Assembly (NCBI RefSeq): GCF_004341105.1
Contig: NZ_SLZK01000002.1
Coordinates: 552,310-616,309, forward strand
DNA length: 64,000 nucleotides
Source: Rhizobium sp. BK418
Lineage (GTDB): Bacteria > Pseudomonadota > Alphaproteobacteria > Rhizobiales > Rhizobiaceae
Direction: 5' to 3'
The notes beneath the pieces were generated by a model. The model was not told where the DNA came from and searched no databases. It was given only the letters and a program-made list of their open reading frames with translations. Of this stretch, positions 7,068-14,899 are shown one piece after another (the stretch's first letter is position 1; every line of letters starts with the position of its first letter). The position numbers and the translations under genes were made by a program.

Positions 7068-8069
7068 ATGAACATCAAGCACCGCATCGCCCGCAAGCTT
7101 TACATGAATCGTGAAGCGCTCGCTGCCGCATCGATGGCAGCGGTGGTTTCGACGCAGCTTGTCGGCGACATCGGGATTGATCTCCGTGGCCGCGCACCAT
7201 CGTCAGCGCCTAGCGTTCCTGAGAATCCCGGAACCTTCCGCTACACGCCCCCGCACCCCGGTCTCGCTACCCGCAAGCCCGCACTCAAGCAGGCCAAGAC
7301 GGCGCGCGGTCATTCGATCTTCCGCGGCATCATTCTCTGGCACGAAAGCCTTCTCGAGCTTCGCGTCTCCTACCTGCTCCAGACCTGGCACAACGTTCGC
7401 GAAATCCATTCGCAGTATCCCCGCGTCACCTACATCGCCGCGGATGGTCGCACGCGCACCCACACCTTCGACTACTACGTCGTGTTCGAGGACGGGCGGC
7501 GACTGGCGATCGCCGTCAAGATGAATCGCAAGCGCGCCTCGATGCTGGACATGCTGTCCAGCATCGAGGACGCAGGTATCTCGCATAAAAACGGCGGCCG
7601 GCTTGCCGACGAAACTCTTCTCATGACGGAGAAGGACGCGACTATCGCTTCCTTCCACAACTGCTCCGAAATCCTCGCATCGCGCGAGACCTGCGACCCC
7701 GCCGCCGAACACGAACTCCGTGAGATCGTGTGCAGCCTGACGGGGCGTTTCACATTTATGACTCTTCTCACTGGATGCCAGGATGTGGCCGCCCGCCGGG
7801 CTGCCATCTGGCGTCTCATCGACCTCGGCGAACTCTCTCCAGAAGGCATCGGTCGGATCGACGAGCTGGTCTGGCTCATACGCGGCATGGCTAACCCCAT
7901 TCCGTCTGAGCCTACCCAGCCCGCAACGACACGAAAAGGAGAGCGTACGTGTCCCAGAGCTACCCACTTCCGACCAGAACCCACAACCACTCCCTGGTCT
8001 CCCTGGGGCGTACCGACCGCTTCGTTGATGGATCGGAGAACTACATCCCGATCTTCTCGGACAGCCTGA
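7068..8069 (+). CDS. tnsA: TnsA-like transposon endonuclease
   Basis: A 333-aa protein with a TnsA-type (restriction-endonuclease-like) nuclease core. The segment RGHSIFRGIILWHESLLEL is followed by FDYYVVFEDGRRLAIAVK. This supplies an acidic residue (Glu93 or Glu97), Asp135 and Lys151 in the order of the TnsA E-D-K active site. TnsA cuts the non-transferred 5' strands so the element moves by cut and paste. The ATG at 7068 follows AAGGAG with good spacing; the open frame upstream to 6804 overlaps structured leader DNA and is probably untranslated. Its last 121 bases overlap the start of tnsB in another frame. Confidence 0.8.
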   Translation: MNIKHRIARKLYMNREALAAASMAAVVSTQLVGDIGIDLRGRAPSSAPSVPENPGTFRYTPPHPGLATRKPALKQAKTARGHSIFRGIILWHESLLELRVSYLLQTWHNVREIHSQYPRVTYIAADGRTRTHTFDYYVVFEDGRRLAIAVKMNRKRASMLDMLSSIEDAGISHKNGGRLADETLLMTEKDATIASFHNCSEILASRETCDPAAEHELREIVCSLTGRFTFMTLLTGCQDVAARRAAIWRLIDLGELSPEGIGRIDELVWLIRGMANPIPSEPTQPATTRKGERTCPRATHFRPEPTTTPWSPWGVPTASLMDRRTTSRSSRTA

Positions 8070-10126
8070 CCTGCACGTTCGCTCACGAGGCCGATCGGCA
8101 ACGGACGATGGTGCTGACGAACGAGGAAATCTGGCGGCGGCTTAAAGCCGGCGAGGCAGACGTCATCTATTACCATCACAGCGCCCCGATCCAGAGGACT
8201 CTGGCCGTCCACGGCGACAAAACCCTCAACTCGTTCGACCCAGAGGTACAGTTCGAGGCGCGCCTTCGTGAGAAGTTGATCGCGCGTTACGAGACCGCGT
8301 GCCGAGATGCAAAGAAAAAGCTGCCGTTCTCTGTGAAGCTTCAGGCCAAGCTGGATGCCTGGTGGCTAGAACTCCATGGTGTCGACGACACGACGAAGAA
8401 TGGTCGTCGGCGACGCACTGGCCAAGCAATTGCAGAAATCAGCAATGCTCCGAGCTGGAAGACGTTCAAACGCGACTACGACAAGTACATCGCGTCGGGA
8501 CGCAATCCCGTCGTTTTCGTTCCGCTGCATCACGGTCCTGGTAGCCGCACGGTAATCCCCTGCCGTGCTTCCGAACTGTTTCACCAAAAAATGGCTCGTG
8601 AATACATGAGCCGCCTTCGGCCGACGCCCGCACAGGTTCATCTCGCCTATCTCGCGGAACGCGATGGCGAGAACGACCAGCGCCGAGCGGCCGGCCTTCC
8701 GGACCTGCTGGAGTTTTCGCTGACGAAAACGAAGAACGCGATCAACCGTTTCGACGCGTTCGAGGTCATGGCCGCGCGCGAAGGGGAACCGGCAGCCCTC
8801 AAGCATTTCCGCGACGTAAAGGCCAGCTTCGACATCGAGCGCCCTGGCGCGCGTGTGGAAATTGACGAATGGAAAGGCGACCTCATCACTCTGATGGTGA
8901 AGACGGGCCTCTGGGCGCATCTGCCAGACGTGTTTATCGAAGCGCTCCCCAAGACCCTCCGCCTTTGCGTCACCGTCGTGATCGACGTCGCCACCAGGTA
9001 TGTCCTCGGCGTAAAGGTGACTCCCACCCCCTCGGCCGAGGCAGTCGCTGGCGCACTGCGCATGGCGATGACTGATAAGACCGATCTGTCGCGCATGGTC
9101 GGAGCGGAAACCGATTGGTCTGCCGTCGTGAAGCCAGACCTCGCGTCCATGGACAACGGCGGACCATTCCTCTCCGATCACTTCATCACCGGCGCGCAAT
9201 CCATCGGCATCACTGTCGTGCGCGAACCGGCTGGAGAAGCTCCGAGACGGCCGTTCATCGAACGTCTGTTCGGAACTATCGGCCCCGCGATCACCCACTA
9301 CCTCGATGGTCGGACGTTCGCTTCGGTGGATGAAAAGGGCGATTACGAGGCCGAGGCCCACGCGAGTGTATTCCTCGACGAGTTTGCCAGAATCATCATC
9401 TTCGCGATCTGCGACATCTATCACCGAAAGCGTCATAGCGGCCTGGGCGGCAACACGCCTCACAACGAGTGGGACGAGGTCACCAACTCGATCCGGATCA
9501 AGTATCCGCCGAGCCAGCTCCGTATGATCGCGGCCTTTGGGTACCCCACGACCGCAACGATCCAAAAGGACGGCATCGTCGTCCTCGGTGTCACCTTCCG
9601 TGACGAGAAGCTCAACGCCCTCCGTCGCCGCATCGGCCAAAAGCCGATCGACGTAATGTACGACCCGATGTACGCGCGCCACGTCCTCGTGAAGGCTAAG
9701 GACGAGACGACCTATTTTGCCGTCGAGAACGCGCTCGGCCTCGACGATACCGTCTCCTTCCACGAGTGGCTCGCCGTCCTCAAGGAGGAACGCGACGCCA
9801 TCGCCGAGAAGACCAAGGAGGACCTCAAGGTCATGTACGCGGGTATCCGCCGCATGCGCCGGACCGGCGAAGCGGCGACGATCCGGGCCAACCTCGGCGC
9901 TCGCATCCCCACGGCTGAGGACATGGAACGCCTCAACCGCGAGGTTGTCCGTGGATGGGAGGCAAACTGCGAAGCCGAGGAGGTCATGGAGGCAGCTCCT
10001 GACGCCATTCCGTCCGGGACGCTTCTCATCCAGCGCGATGTACCCGAACAGGATCGCGCCGCACCTGCCGCTGCCACCGCGGTTTCGCCGTCGCGTTCCA
10101 AGTTCGACGAGCAGGAGGACGACTGA
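7949..10126 (+). CDS. tnsB: DD35E transposase, TnsB/TniA family
   Basis: This 725-aa integrase-fold transposase joins the element's 3' ends to target DNA. The catalytic core has Asp306 (VEIDEWKGD), Asp402 (LASMDNGGPF) and Glu438 (RPFIERLFGT), with exactly 35 residues between the last two. IYHRKRHSGLGGNTPHNEW is the usual C-terminal signature of rve-type transposases. Residues 1-290 are expected to bind the end repeats, and the C-terminal tail probably contacts TnsC. The GTG start follows AAAAGGAG at 7-bp spacing and lies inside tnsA, an unusually long 121-nt overlap. Its stop is two bases before tnsC. Confidence 0.95.
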   Translation: MSQSYPLPTRTHNHSLVSLGRTDRFVDGSENYIPIFSDSLTCTFAHEADRQRTMVLTNEEIWRRLKAGEADVIYYHHSAPIQRTLAVHGDKTLNSFDPEVQFEARLREKLIARYETACRDAKKKLPFSVKLQAKLDAWWLELHGVDDTTKNGRRRRTGQAIAEISNAPSWKTFKRDYDKYIASGRNPVVFVPLHHGPGSRTVIPCRASELFHQKMAREYMSRLRPTPAQVHLAYLAERDGENDQRRAAGLPDLLEFSLTKTKNAINRFDAFEVMAAREGEPAALKHFRDVKASFDIERPGARVEIDEWKGDLITLMVKTGLWAHLPDVFIEALPKTLRLCVTVVIDVATRYVLGVKVTPTPSAEAVAGALRMAMTDKTDLSRMVGAETDWSAVVKPDLASMDNGGPFLSDHFITGAQSIGITVVREPAGEAPRRPFIERLFGTIGPAITHYLDGRTFASVDEKGDYEAEAHASVFLDEFARIIIFAICDIYHRKRHSGLGGNTPHNEWDEVTNSIRIKYPPSQLRMIAAFGYPTTATIQKDGIVVLGVTFRDEKLNALRRRIGQKPIDVMYDPMYARHVLVKAKDETTYFAVENALGLDDTVSFHEWLAVLKEERDAIAEKTKEDLKVMYAGIRRMRRTGEAATIRANLGARIPTAEDMERLNREVVRGWEANCEAEEVMEAAPDAIPSGTLLIQRDVPEQDRAAPAAATAVSPSRSKFDEQEDD

Positions 10127-10128
10127 TC

Positions 10129-11109
10129 ATGGCCAGGAAGATCGACGTAGATGCAATCCGCGCGCGGAGTCACCAACGGTATTTTGATTCCGGGCGAGAC
10201 AAGGTCCTCATGGGCTTTATCGAGAAGCTGCGCAAGAACGCCAGGGCTCTGGAGAAGGGACAGCGTGGCTCGCATCGCCGATCATTGTTTGTCATTGGCG
10301 AAACTGGAAGCGGGAAAACCCGCTCGATCAAGCGCATCCTGCCGCAGATTGACGAATGGACACCCGTGAAGAACCAGTGGGGCGACCCAGTGACGCGGCT
10401 TCTCTGCATCAAGCCCCCGAAACCATGCAACATGCGCGCGCTCGCCGTCGAGCTTCTCAGCGCGATGGGCGTTCCGCTAAGGGGCAGGAAAACTGATCCC
10501 GAGGTTTATGTCTTCCTCAAGGAGCAGTTGAAGGAGCGCGGTGTGAGGGCGATCTGGATCGACGAGATGCAGGACGTCCTTCGCAACAATACGCCTAAGG
10601 CCATCCAGGCGATCCAGGATGTCCTCAAGGCTCTCGTTCAGATCGATGATTGGCCGATCCATACGATCTATTCCGGCGTGCCGGCCCTCGCAGCTTTCCT
10701 GCAAGGTGACCGTCAGCTCGCTCGCCGTTCCTACGTTATGCGGTACGAACCGATGGAATATCCGGACGATGAGGAGTGGATCGAGAAGATCATCGAGACA
10801 ACCTGTTCCGAGGATTGCGGCATGACCCGCGCCGACGACACACGGACCGACGTGTTTCGGGAAAAGCTGTGTATCGCGGCGTGCGGAGCGTTCGGCACAT
10901 TGGTCGAGATTGTGCAAGAAGCCTGTTTCCGCGCGGCTGAGATGGGGCGGTCTCAGGTGAAGCTATCCGACTTCTCGAAGGTCTACGAGGAGATGACCGG
11001 ATGCACCCGTCGCGACAACGTGTTCGTTGCCCCGAACTGGCGTGAAATCGTCCCCGCGAACGCCCTCGACGACATCGCACCTCCGGTGAAAAGCAGGAGG
11101 AGCGCATGA
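10129..11109 (+). CDS. tnsC: AAA+ transposition regulator, TnsC/TniB family
   Basis: This 326-aa ATPase bridges the target selector and the transposase. It has Walker A GETGSGKT (residues 57-64) and Walker B AIWIDEMQD (141-149). Sensor and lid regions follow, including PIHTIYSGVPALAAFL and the helical segment around residues 265-285. Length and motif spacing fit TniB/TnsC proteins. It starts two bases after the tnsB stop and overlaps tniQ by four bases (ATGA), so the three genes are translationally coupled. It is expected to form ATP-dependent filaments on DNA near the site chosen by the TniQ protein, as known for the family. Confidence 0.93.
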   Translation: MARKIDVDAIRARSHQRYFDSGRDKVLMGFIEKLRKNARALEKGQRGSHRRSLFVIGETGSGKTRSIKRILPQIDEWTPVKNQWGDPVTRLLCIKPPKPCNMRALAVELLSAMGVPLRGRKTDPEVYVFLKEQLKERGVRAIWIDEMQDVLRNNTPKAIQAIQDVLKALVQIDDWPIHTIYSGVPALAAFLQGDRQLARRSYVMRYEPMEYPDDEEWIEKIIETTCSEDCGMTRADDTRTDVFREKLCIAACGAFGTLVEIVQEACFRAAEMGRSQVKLSDFSKVYEEMTGCTRRDNVFVAPNWREIVPANALDDIAPPVKSRRSA

Positions 11110-12953
11110 GACTCCCGGTCAACGTCCTCTTTCATCCCGAATCTGAGACGCCTCTCAGCCTGGCATCACGGTTGGCAAGCGCGATGGGCTACTCGTCCGT
11201 GGCCGACCTGCTGGGAGGCAGCACCGTTCAAGCCGTTGCTCGAGGAGAAGTAGACGCGATCAAGATGCTATCGTCATGGTCAGGAGTTCCGGTCGAACAG
11301 CTGCTGCGCTTCGCGGTTCCTACCAGCAAGGAAGCCGGAGAGTGGCGGCTGGGCGGAGCCGTCTTTCGCAAGGAAATGAGGGTCGCAGGTCACTTCCGCT
11401 TTTGCCCCCGTTGTCTCGTAGAGGACACGGACAATGGTTTCGGACGACCGAGATCGAGGCCTTACGAACGTGCCTCGTGGTCGACCCGAGCGGTCACTGC
11501 TTGCACCCGCCACCGGGAACTTCTCGTCGAGGTCGGAGGGGACGCGCCTTTGAACGATGTCGCCTTGTTTGTAGCTGAAGGCTGGCACCTGGAGTGTCAG
11601 CCGGGGTGTCCAGTCGACGGCGCGGAGTTGGAAGTCGATCTGTATCTTGAGGGGCGGATTTTCGGGAAACAGAGCCAATCATTCATCGACCGTCAGGAGG
11701 TCCACGTGCTGCTCATGCTCTTCCAGTCTCTCGGATGGTTCGTTCAGAACCACCTTCCCTCATTTATCCTCGGCGGCAAGCCGGCCGAGGAACTCACCAT
11801 TCGGGCCGCTGGATTTCTTATCATCAACGCGGGATGGGAAATGATCGAGCGGGTGGTAAAGGAGGCTATCGATCGTCATCGCCCCGCAGCCCAGACGATC
11901 AGGGAATTCTTCGGACCTCTTGTCCGGCATCTTCGACGCAACGCTGACGCGCCAGCCTACGCCGAGGTCGTCGGACTGTTCCAGGCACTCGTAGAGCGAA
12001 ATGTACCTGTCGGCCCAGGCGACCGCTTCGTCCTGCCGGTTCAGAACCGTCACCTTCATTCAATCCGCTCTGCAGCCCTTGAGTACGGAATGGATCGGAA
12101 GCGTGTCAGGAAACTGCTGGAGGTGGCGGAAATCGTGCAGGTCTCCTCGCTTTCAGATCGGCATGTCTACATTTCCGTCATTGACGCGGAGCGCCATCTC
12201 AAAATCGCAAGCGCGAATTTGAATGCGGTGGAAGTTGCATCGATTCTGGGAGTACGCAGCGACCGCGTGCGCGAGCTGGCCGACCGAAATATTCTTGTAC
12301 CGTGCGAGACTGGCGTGAAGGGCAACAGGCCGTTCCATCGCTTTTCGCGTACAACAATCGACGAGTTTCGCGACCGTCTTTTCCGCCGCGCGCCCCTTGT
12401 CTTTGGTGATCATGGCTTGGTCTCGCTTGACCACGCGTGCCGGCGACGAAGCGTGACACAGACTGAAATCATTGGATTGGTGGTGAATGGCACCCTGACC
12501 AGGATTGGTCGCTCCGAAGAGACGGTGACTTTGGGCAGTCTTCTCGTCGACCTGCACGAGTTGCCTCTCACTGTAGCGGCCGAGCAAAATCTGGACTATG
12601 TCACCAGTCGAGCTGACTACCTCGATTTGACCGAGGTCAAGAACGCGCTCGCCACGACGGACGTTACGGTCTCGGCGCTGGTCAAGAATAGCGTTCTACC
12701 TGTCGAGTTTCTGCCCAATCCCAGATCGCTACGGCCACAGGCGTTCGTTCGTCGGTCCAGCGTTGCCGCATTCTTGAGGGACCACCGATCGCTTCACCGC
12801 ATTGCAAGTGGATGGCGGAGAAACATCGCCTGGATGAAAAGCGAACTCGATGAAAATGGGTTGAAACCCATCTTCGAGACAACGGGCAAGATCGCGCGGT
12901 ACTATCGAACTGAAGACCTCGCGAGGGCTTGCTTGCTGCCACCAAACGCTTAG
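11106..12953 (+). CDS. tniQ: TniQ/TnsD-like target selector
   Basis: A 615-aa protein. The N-terminal TniQ domain has FHPESETPLSLASRLA near the start and a zinc-finger set formed by Cys100-Pro-Arg-Cys103 and Cys133-Thr-Arg-His136. The long C-terminal part contains helix-turn-helix-like segments, for example AALEYGMDRKRVRKLL and VEVASILGVRSDRVRELADR. It is far larger than CRISPR-associated TniQ proteins and nearer to TnsD, which binds a fixed attachment site. This makes tRNA-Thr recognition the simplest proposal (inference). The stop codon lies at the start of a transposase-core repeat at 12952-12965. Confidence 0.9.
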   Translation: MRLPVNVLFHPESETPLSLASRLASAMGYSSVADLLGGSTVQAVARGEVDAIKMLSSWSGVPVEQLLRFAVPTSKEAGEWRLGGAVFRKEMRVAGHFRFCPRCLVEDTDNGFGRPRSRPYERASWSTRAVTACTRHRELLVEVGGDAPLNDVALFVAEGWHLECQPGCPVDGAELEVDLYLEGRIFGKQSQSFIDRQEVHVLLMLFQSLGWFVQNHLPSFILGGKPAEELTIRAAGFLIINAGWEMIERVVKEAIDRHRPAAQTIREFFGPLVRHLRRNADAPAYAEVVGLFQALVERNVPVGPGDRFVLPVQNRHLHSIRSAALEYGMDRKRVRKLLEVAEIVQVSSLSDRHVYISVIDAERHLKIASANLNAVEVASILGVRSDRVRELADRNILVPCETGVKGNRPFHRFSRTTIDEFRDRLFRRAPLVFGDHGLVSLDHACRRRSVTQTEIIGLVVNGTLTRIGRSEETVTLGSLLVDLHELPLTVAAEQNLDYVTSRADYLDLTEVKNALATTDVTVSALVKNSVLPVEFLPNPRSLRPQAFVRRSSVAAFLRDHRSLHRIASGWRRNIAWMKSELDENGLKPIFETTGKIARYYRTEDLARACLLPPNA

Positions 12954-12965
12954 GTTTGTCTCTAA
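12952..12965 (+). repeat. Internal copy of the transposase-core repeat
   Basis: AGGTTTGTCTCTAA is identical to 3209-3222 at the left end and in the same orientation, so here it points opposite to the right-end TIR. It overlaps the tniQ stop codon. It may mark the inner limit of the right end or help control expression. Confidence 0.65.
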
Positions 12966-12980
12966 CAGTCTGACTTAAAT

Positions 12981-13005
12981 GGCCCGCTTCTGCGGGCCTT
13001 TTTTT
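12981..13005 (+). terminator. Rho-independent terminator after tniQ
   Basis: GGCCCGC (12981-12987), a TTCT loop and GCGGGCC (12992-12998) form a perfect 7-bp stem followed by seven T. It ends the tns operon before the right transposon end and so limits read-through into the chromosome. Confidence 0.92.
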
Positions 13006-13029
13006 ATGCCTACCTCTCCCTTGCCCGAC

Positions 13030-13060
13030 TGGAGACAGACCTGTGAGGTTGGGAAAGACA
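13030..13060 (-). repeat. Right subterminal transposase-binding repeat
   Basis: On the minus strand this block reads TGTCTTTCCCAACC, then CACAGG, then TCTGTCTCCA. It is the inverted partner of 3191-3221, with five differences over 31 bases. It lies about 57 bp inside the right TIR. Confidence 0.78.
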
Positions 13061-13116
13061 CAGCGAGTTCAACGACTTACAAGGTATTAAATAGAATCAA
13101 AGGGTTACAAGGGGGC

Positions 13117-13143
13117 TAGAGACAATCCTTAGAGTCGCTGACA
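13117..13143 (-). repeat. Right terminal inverted repeat of the Tn7-like element
   Basis: This is the exact reverse complement of the left TIR over 27 bp; the symmetry stops at the 28th base. It is followed directly by the second CCATT target duplication. Confidence 0.96.
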
Positions 13144-13148
13144 CCATT
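13144..13148. repeat. Target-site duplication CCATT, right copy
   Basis: CCATT matches 3147-3151. Removing the element and one copy restores a sequence reading GGCGCCATTGCTGCC downstream of tRNA-Thr. Confidence 0.93.
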
Positions 13149-13253
13149 GCTGCCGGCAAAAATCTCGCTAGAATATTAGCATTCTGAAGTCTTCGCGGAG
13201 GGAACTCGAAGGCTTCGTCAATGTTTCTATCGAGATATGCTGGAGGAGCGTCG

Positions 13254-13496
13254 ATGGCAACTGAACGCTGGAATAGTCCGATCAAGGTGGGTTTCGAAGA
13301 GGCGGGAGCACGCACAGTTAACGGACCGTTTGACGCACTGGCCTGCCTTAGCGATCTCTGGCCTGCCGCACGCGGATTGCAATATCTTAGGGCACGCAGC
13401 GTTTGCCGCGCCGCGCTCGATGGCCGCAAGAGCGTTGAGGAGGCCCGCGCGGAGTTCGTGGCGGCCGCCCAGGAAGCAAAGCTTAAAGTGCATTAA
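13254..13496 (+). CDS. DUF982 domain protein
   Basis: An 80-aa protein with the DUF982 pattern: PIKVGFEEAGARTVNGPFDA, then LWPAARGLQYLRARSVCRAAL, then EEARAEFVAAAQEA. The family is abundant in Rhizobiaceae and of unknown function. The ATG at 13254 follows GGAGGAG at good spacing, so the frame upstream to 13221 is not needed. It is the first chromosomal gene after the transposon. Before the insertion its promoter region lay immediately beyond the tRNA-Thr gene. Confidence 0.85.
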   Translation: MATERWNSPIKVGFEEAGARTVNGPFDALACLSDLWPAARGLQYLRARSVCRAALDGRKSVEEARAEFVAAAQEAKLKVH

Positions 13497-13665
13497 GCTT
13501 TGGACGGCGGTATTGGACAATAAAGGTCCGATCCGTTCCGAAACAGAGCAATATTTAATTTTCACTTAACCCTGCACAGAGCTCGCGCGAGGCTTTGTCC
13601 CCAAAGACATTGCGCCACTCAGCTGTTCATCAATAGAACGACGCCAGCCATCATGATGATGGTTA

Positions 13666-13705
13666 GGGGCTCGTCACCCTCTGTGGGAGACTGCAGGCGA
13701 GCCTC
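13666..13705. other. Compact hairpin in an intergenic region
   Basis: GGGGCTCG (13666-13673) pairs with CGAGCCTC (13698-13705) with one G-T pair around a 24-nt interior that can fold again. It lies past the stop of the leftward 87-aa exported protein. There is no T run, so a terminator call is weak and a structured RNA is possible. Confidence 0.35.
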
Positions 13706-13731
13706 GTCCGAAAGAAACTTCGAATATTCGA

Positions 13732-13995
13732 TCAGCAACCCGAAGTATTCTCATCCTGGATCTGAAGATATCCAACTCCGATGATTGTGCCATCGGCGGT
13801 ACGGATGAAGGACGGCAGGTAATGCGGTTCGGCGGGCCTACAGACGGCGGCGCTGGTATATTCATTCAGTCCGATCTGGTCCTTCGGCAGGGCCGAATAA
13901 TTCATATCAGTCTCGAGTGAGGCGGAGGCGGAGCCAGCAAAGGCGCTGCACCCGAGCAGGAGGGCGGCAACCCACAGGCGTATAAGCGTTTGCAT
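13732..13995 (-). CDS. Small exported hypothetical protein
   Basis: An 87-aa protein with a clear signal peptide, MQTLIRLWVAALLLGCSAFA followed by GSASA. A short mature domain of about 60 aa contains YLPSFIRTADGTIIGVGYLQ. The signal also contains LLLGCSA, so lipidation at Cys is conceivable, but the downstream ASA cleavage motif makes a soluble periplasmic form more likely. I chose the second of two adjacent ATGs because GGAG lies six bases upstream. No family is recognised. Confidence 0.65.
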   Translation of the reverse strand: MQTLIRLWVAALLLGCSAFAGSASASLETDMNYSALPKDQIGLNEYTSAAVCRPAEPHYLPSFIRTADGTIIGVGYLQIQDENTSGC

Positions 13996-14078
13996 CATTG
14001 TCTCCAGTCTTGAAATCAGCTCTTCAACACGTGAGACGGGAAGTTGGTTCCTTGAAAAATCCTGTTCCTAGGCGTGAT

Positions 14079-14342
14079 TTACCTCACCAACATGCGGCAA
14101 TGAACATAACCACTTCCGACAATGGCCTCGGCAATCGCCAGAGCCCGCTCGCTATCACCCCACTGCCGCACAAAGCCCTCGAGGATGACGTAGGGACCGA
14201 CGGTGGAGACGATGATTTCGGCAGCATCGAGACCGGCTTCGGCATGCAGGGCGCTTTCCACGGACGCGCGTATAGCGGCCGTATTATGGCCCTTTATCCA
14301 GGCTTCCTCCTGGGTTGGCGAGATGTGAAACCGCGGCACCAT
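14079..14342 (-). CDS. BON-domain protein
   Basis: An 87-aa protein made almost entirely of one BON domain, with the typical pattern ASVESALHAEAGLDAAEI, then GPYVILEGFVRQWGDSERAL, then AIAEAIVGSGYVH. BON domains bind membranes or act in envelope stability, usually after export. No signal peptide is visible here, so it may be cytoplasmic. An AGGGACGG site precedes the ATG. It is a single-gene unit divergent from the lipoprotein at 14502. Confidence 0.8.
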   Translation of the reverse strand: MVPRFHISPTQEEAWIKGHNTAAIRASVESALHAEAGLDAAEIIVSTVGPYVILEGFVRQWGDSERALAIAEAIVGSGYVHCRMLVR

Positions 14343-14501
14343 GACCGTCCCTGAGATCGGCTAATGGGATTTAACGCAAGAAGACGACGTTTTGTTGCCA
14401 CGCATTGCCGGCGCGATGCATAGTCGTCAGGGTGGTGGTGCTTCGAACGCGCGCTGGAGGTGTCAGCCGCCGCTCTGTGATCGCCGTCTGAGGAGACGAT
14501 G

Positions 14502-14783
14502 ATGAAACTGCTGGTGCCTGCTCTTCTTGCCACGACTCTTTTGGCTGCTGCCCTGCTAGCCGGGTGTTCTGCGGCGGATGGGCCTGCGTTGGAGCCCATT
14601 CCCGGCAGCATCACCTATGGTGGGCAGCCGCGGACGAAGCTGACCAAGTCGCCGATCGGCAGCGCCGTCTATAACGACTTTTACAATCAGTATGGCGAGC
14701 ACGTCTACGAAACCTACATCCTCCAGCCCGACCGTAGCCTGAAGCTGACGCGCCGCGATGTCGTGCCGGACTTTCCGCAATAG
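14502..14783 (+). CDS. Small lipoprotein
   Basis: A 93-aa protein with a lipoprotein signal: MKLLVPALLATTLLAAALLA followed by GCSAADG, with the lipobox LLAGC. The mature part (about 70 aa) contains PGSITYGGQPRTKLTKSPIG and ends RRDVVPDFPQ. It is probably anchored in the outer membrane. Two adjacent ATGs occur; the second has the better distance from GAGGAG. No family is recognised. Confidence 0.75.
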   Translation: MKLLVPALLATTLLAAALLAGCSAADGPALEPIPGSITYGGQPRTKLTKSPIGSAVYNDFYNQYGEHVYETYILQPDRSLKLTRRDVVPDFPQ

Positions 14784-14899
14784 CGCACCATGCGTCCACC
14801 ACGCCCGCTTGACAGCAGAGCCAATCGAGAACATCCAAAGAACATCTGATTTTTATTCGCGGGCGCTGATTCTCTCGCGAGGCCCAACCGGACGGCTGG

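Larger units (their letters stand above)
3152..13143 (+). mobile_element. Tn7-like transposon next to tRNA-Thr (TnsA, TnsB, TnsC, TniQ)
   Basis: This is a complete 9,992-bp element. Both ends carry a perfect 27-bp inverted repeat beginning TGTCAGCGACTCTAAGG (3152-3178 and 13117-13143). It is flanked by the direct repeat CCATT. Inside, a rightward operon encodes a TnsA-like endonuclease, a DD35E transposase, an AAA+ regulator and a TniQ/TnsD-like protein, with cargo toward the tRNA-proximal end. Having TnsA as well as TnsB predicts cut-and-paste movement. The single 615-aa TniQ protein and the insertion 44 bp past an intact tRNA-Thr suggest site-specific, TnsD-like targeting. No CRISPR array or Cas gene is present. 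The cargo is more AT-rich than the chromosome. Confidence 0.95.

Noticed and set aside
13254..13496. DUF982 gene as cargo of the transposon
   Set aside because: It lies outside the right TIR and the target duplication, so it belongs to the chromosome.
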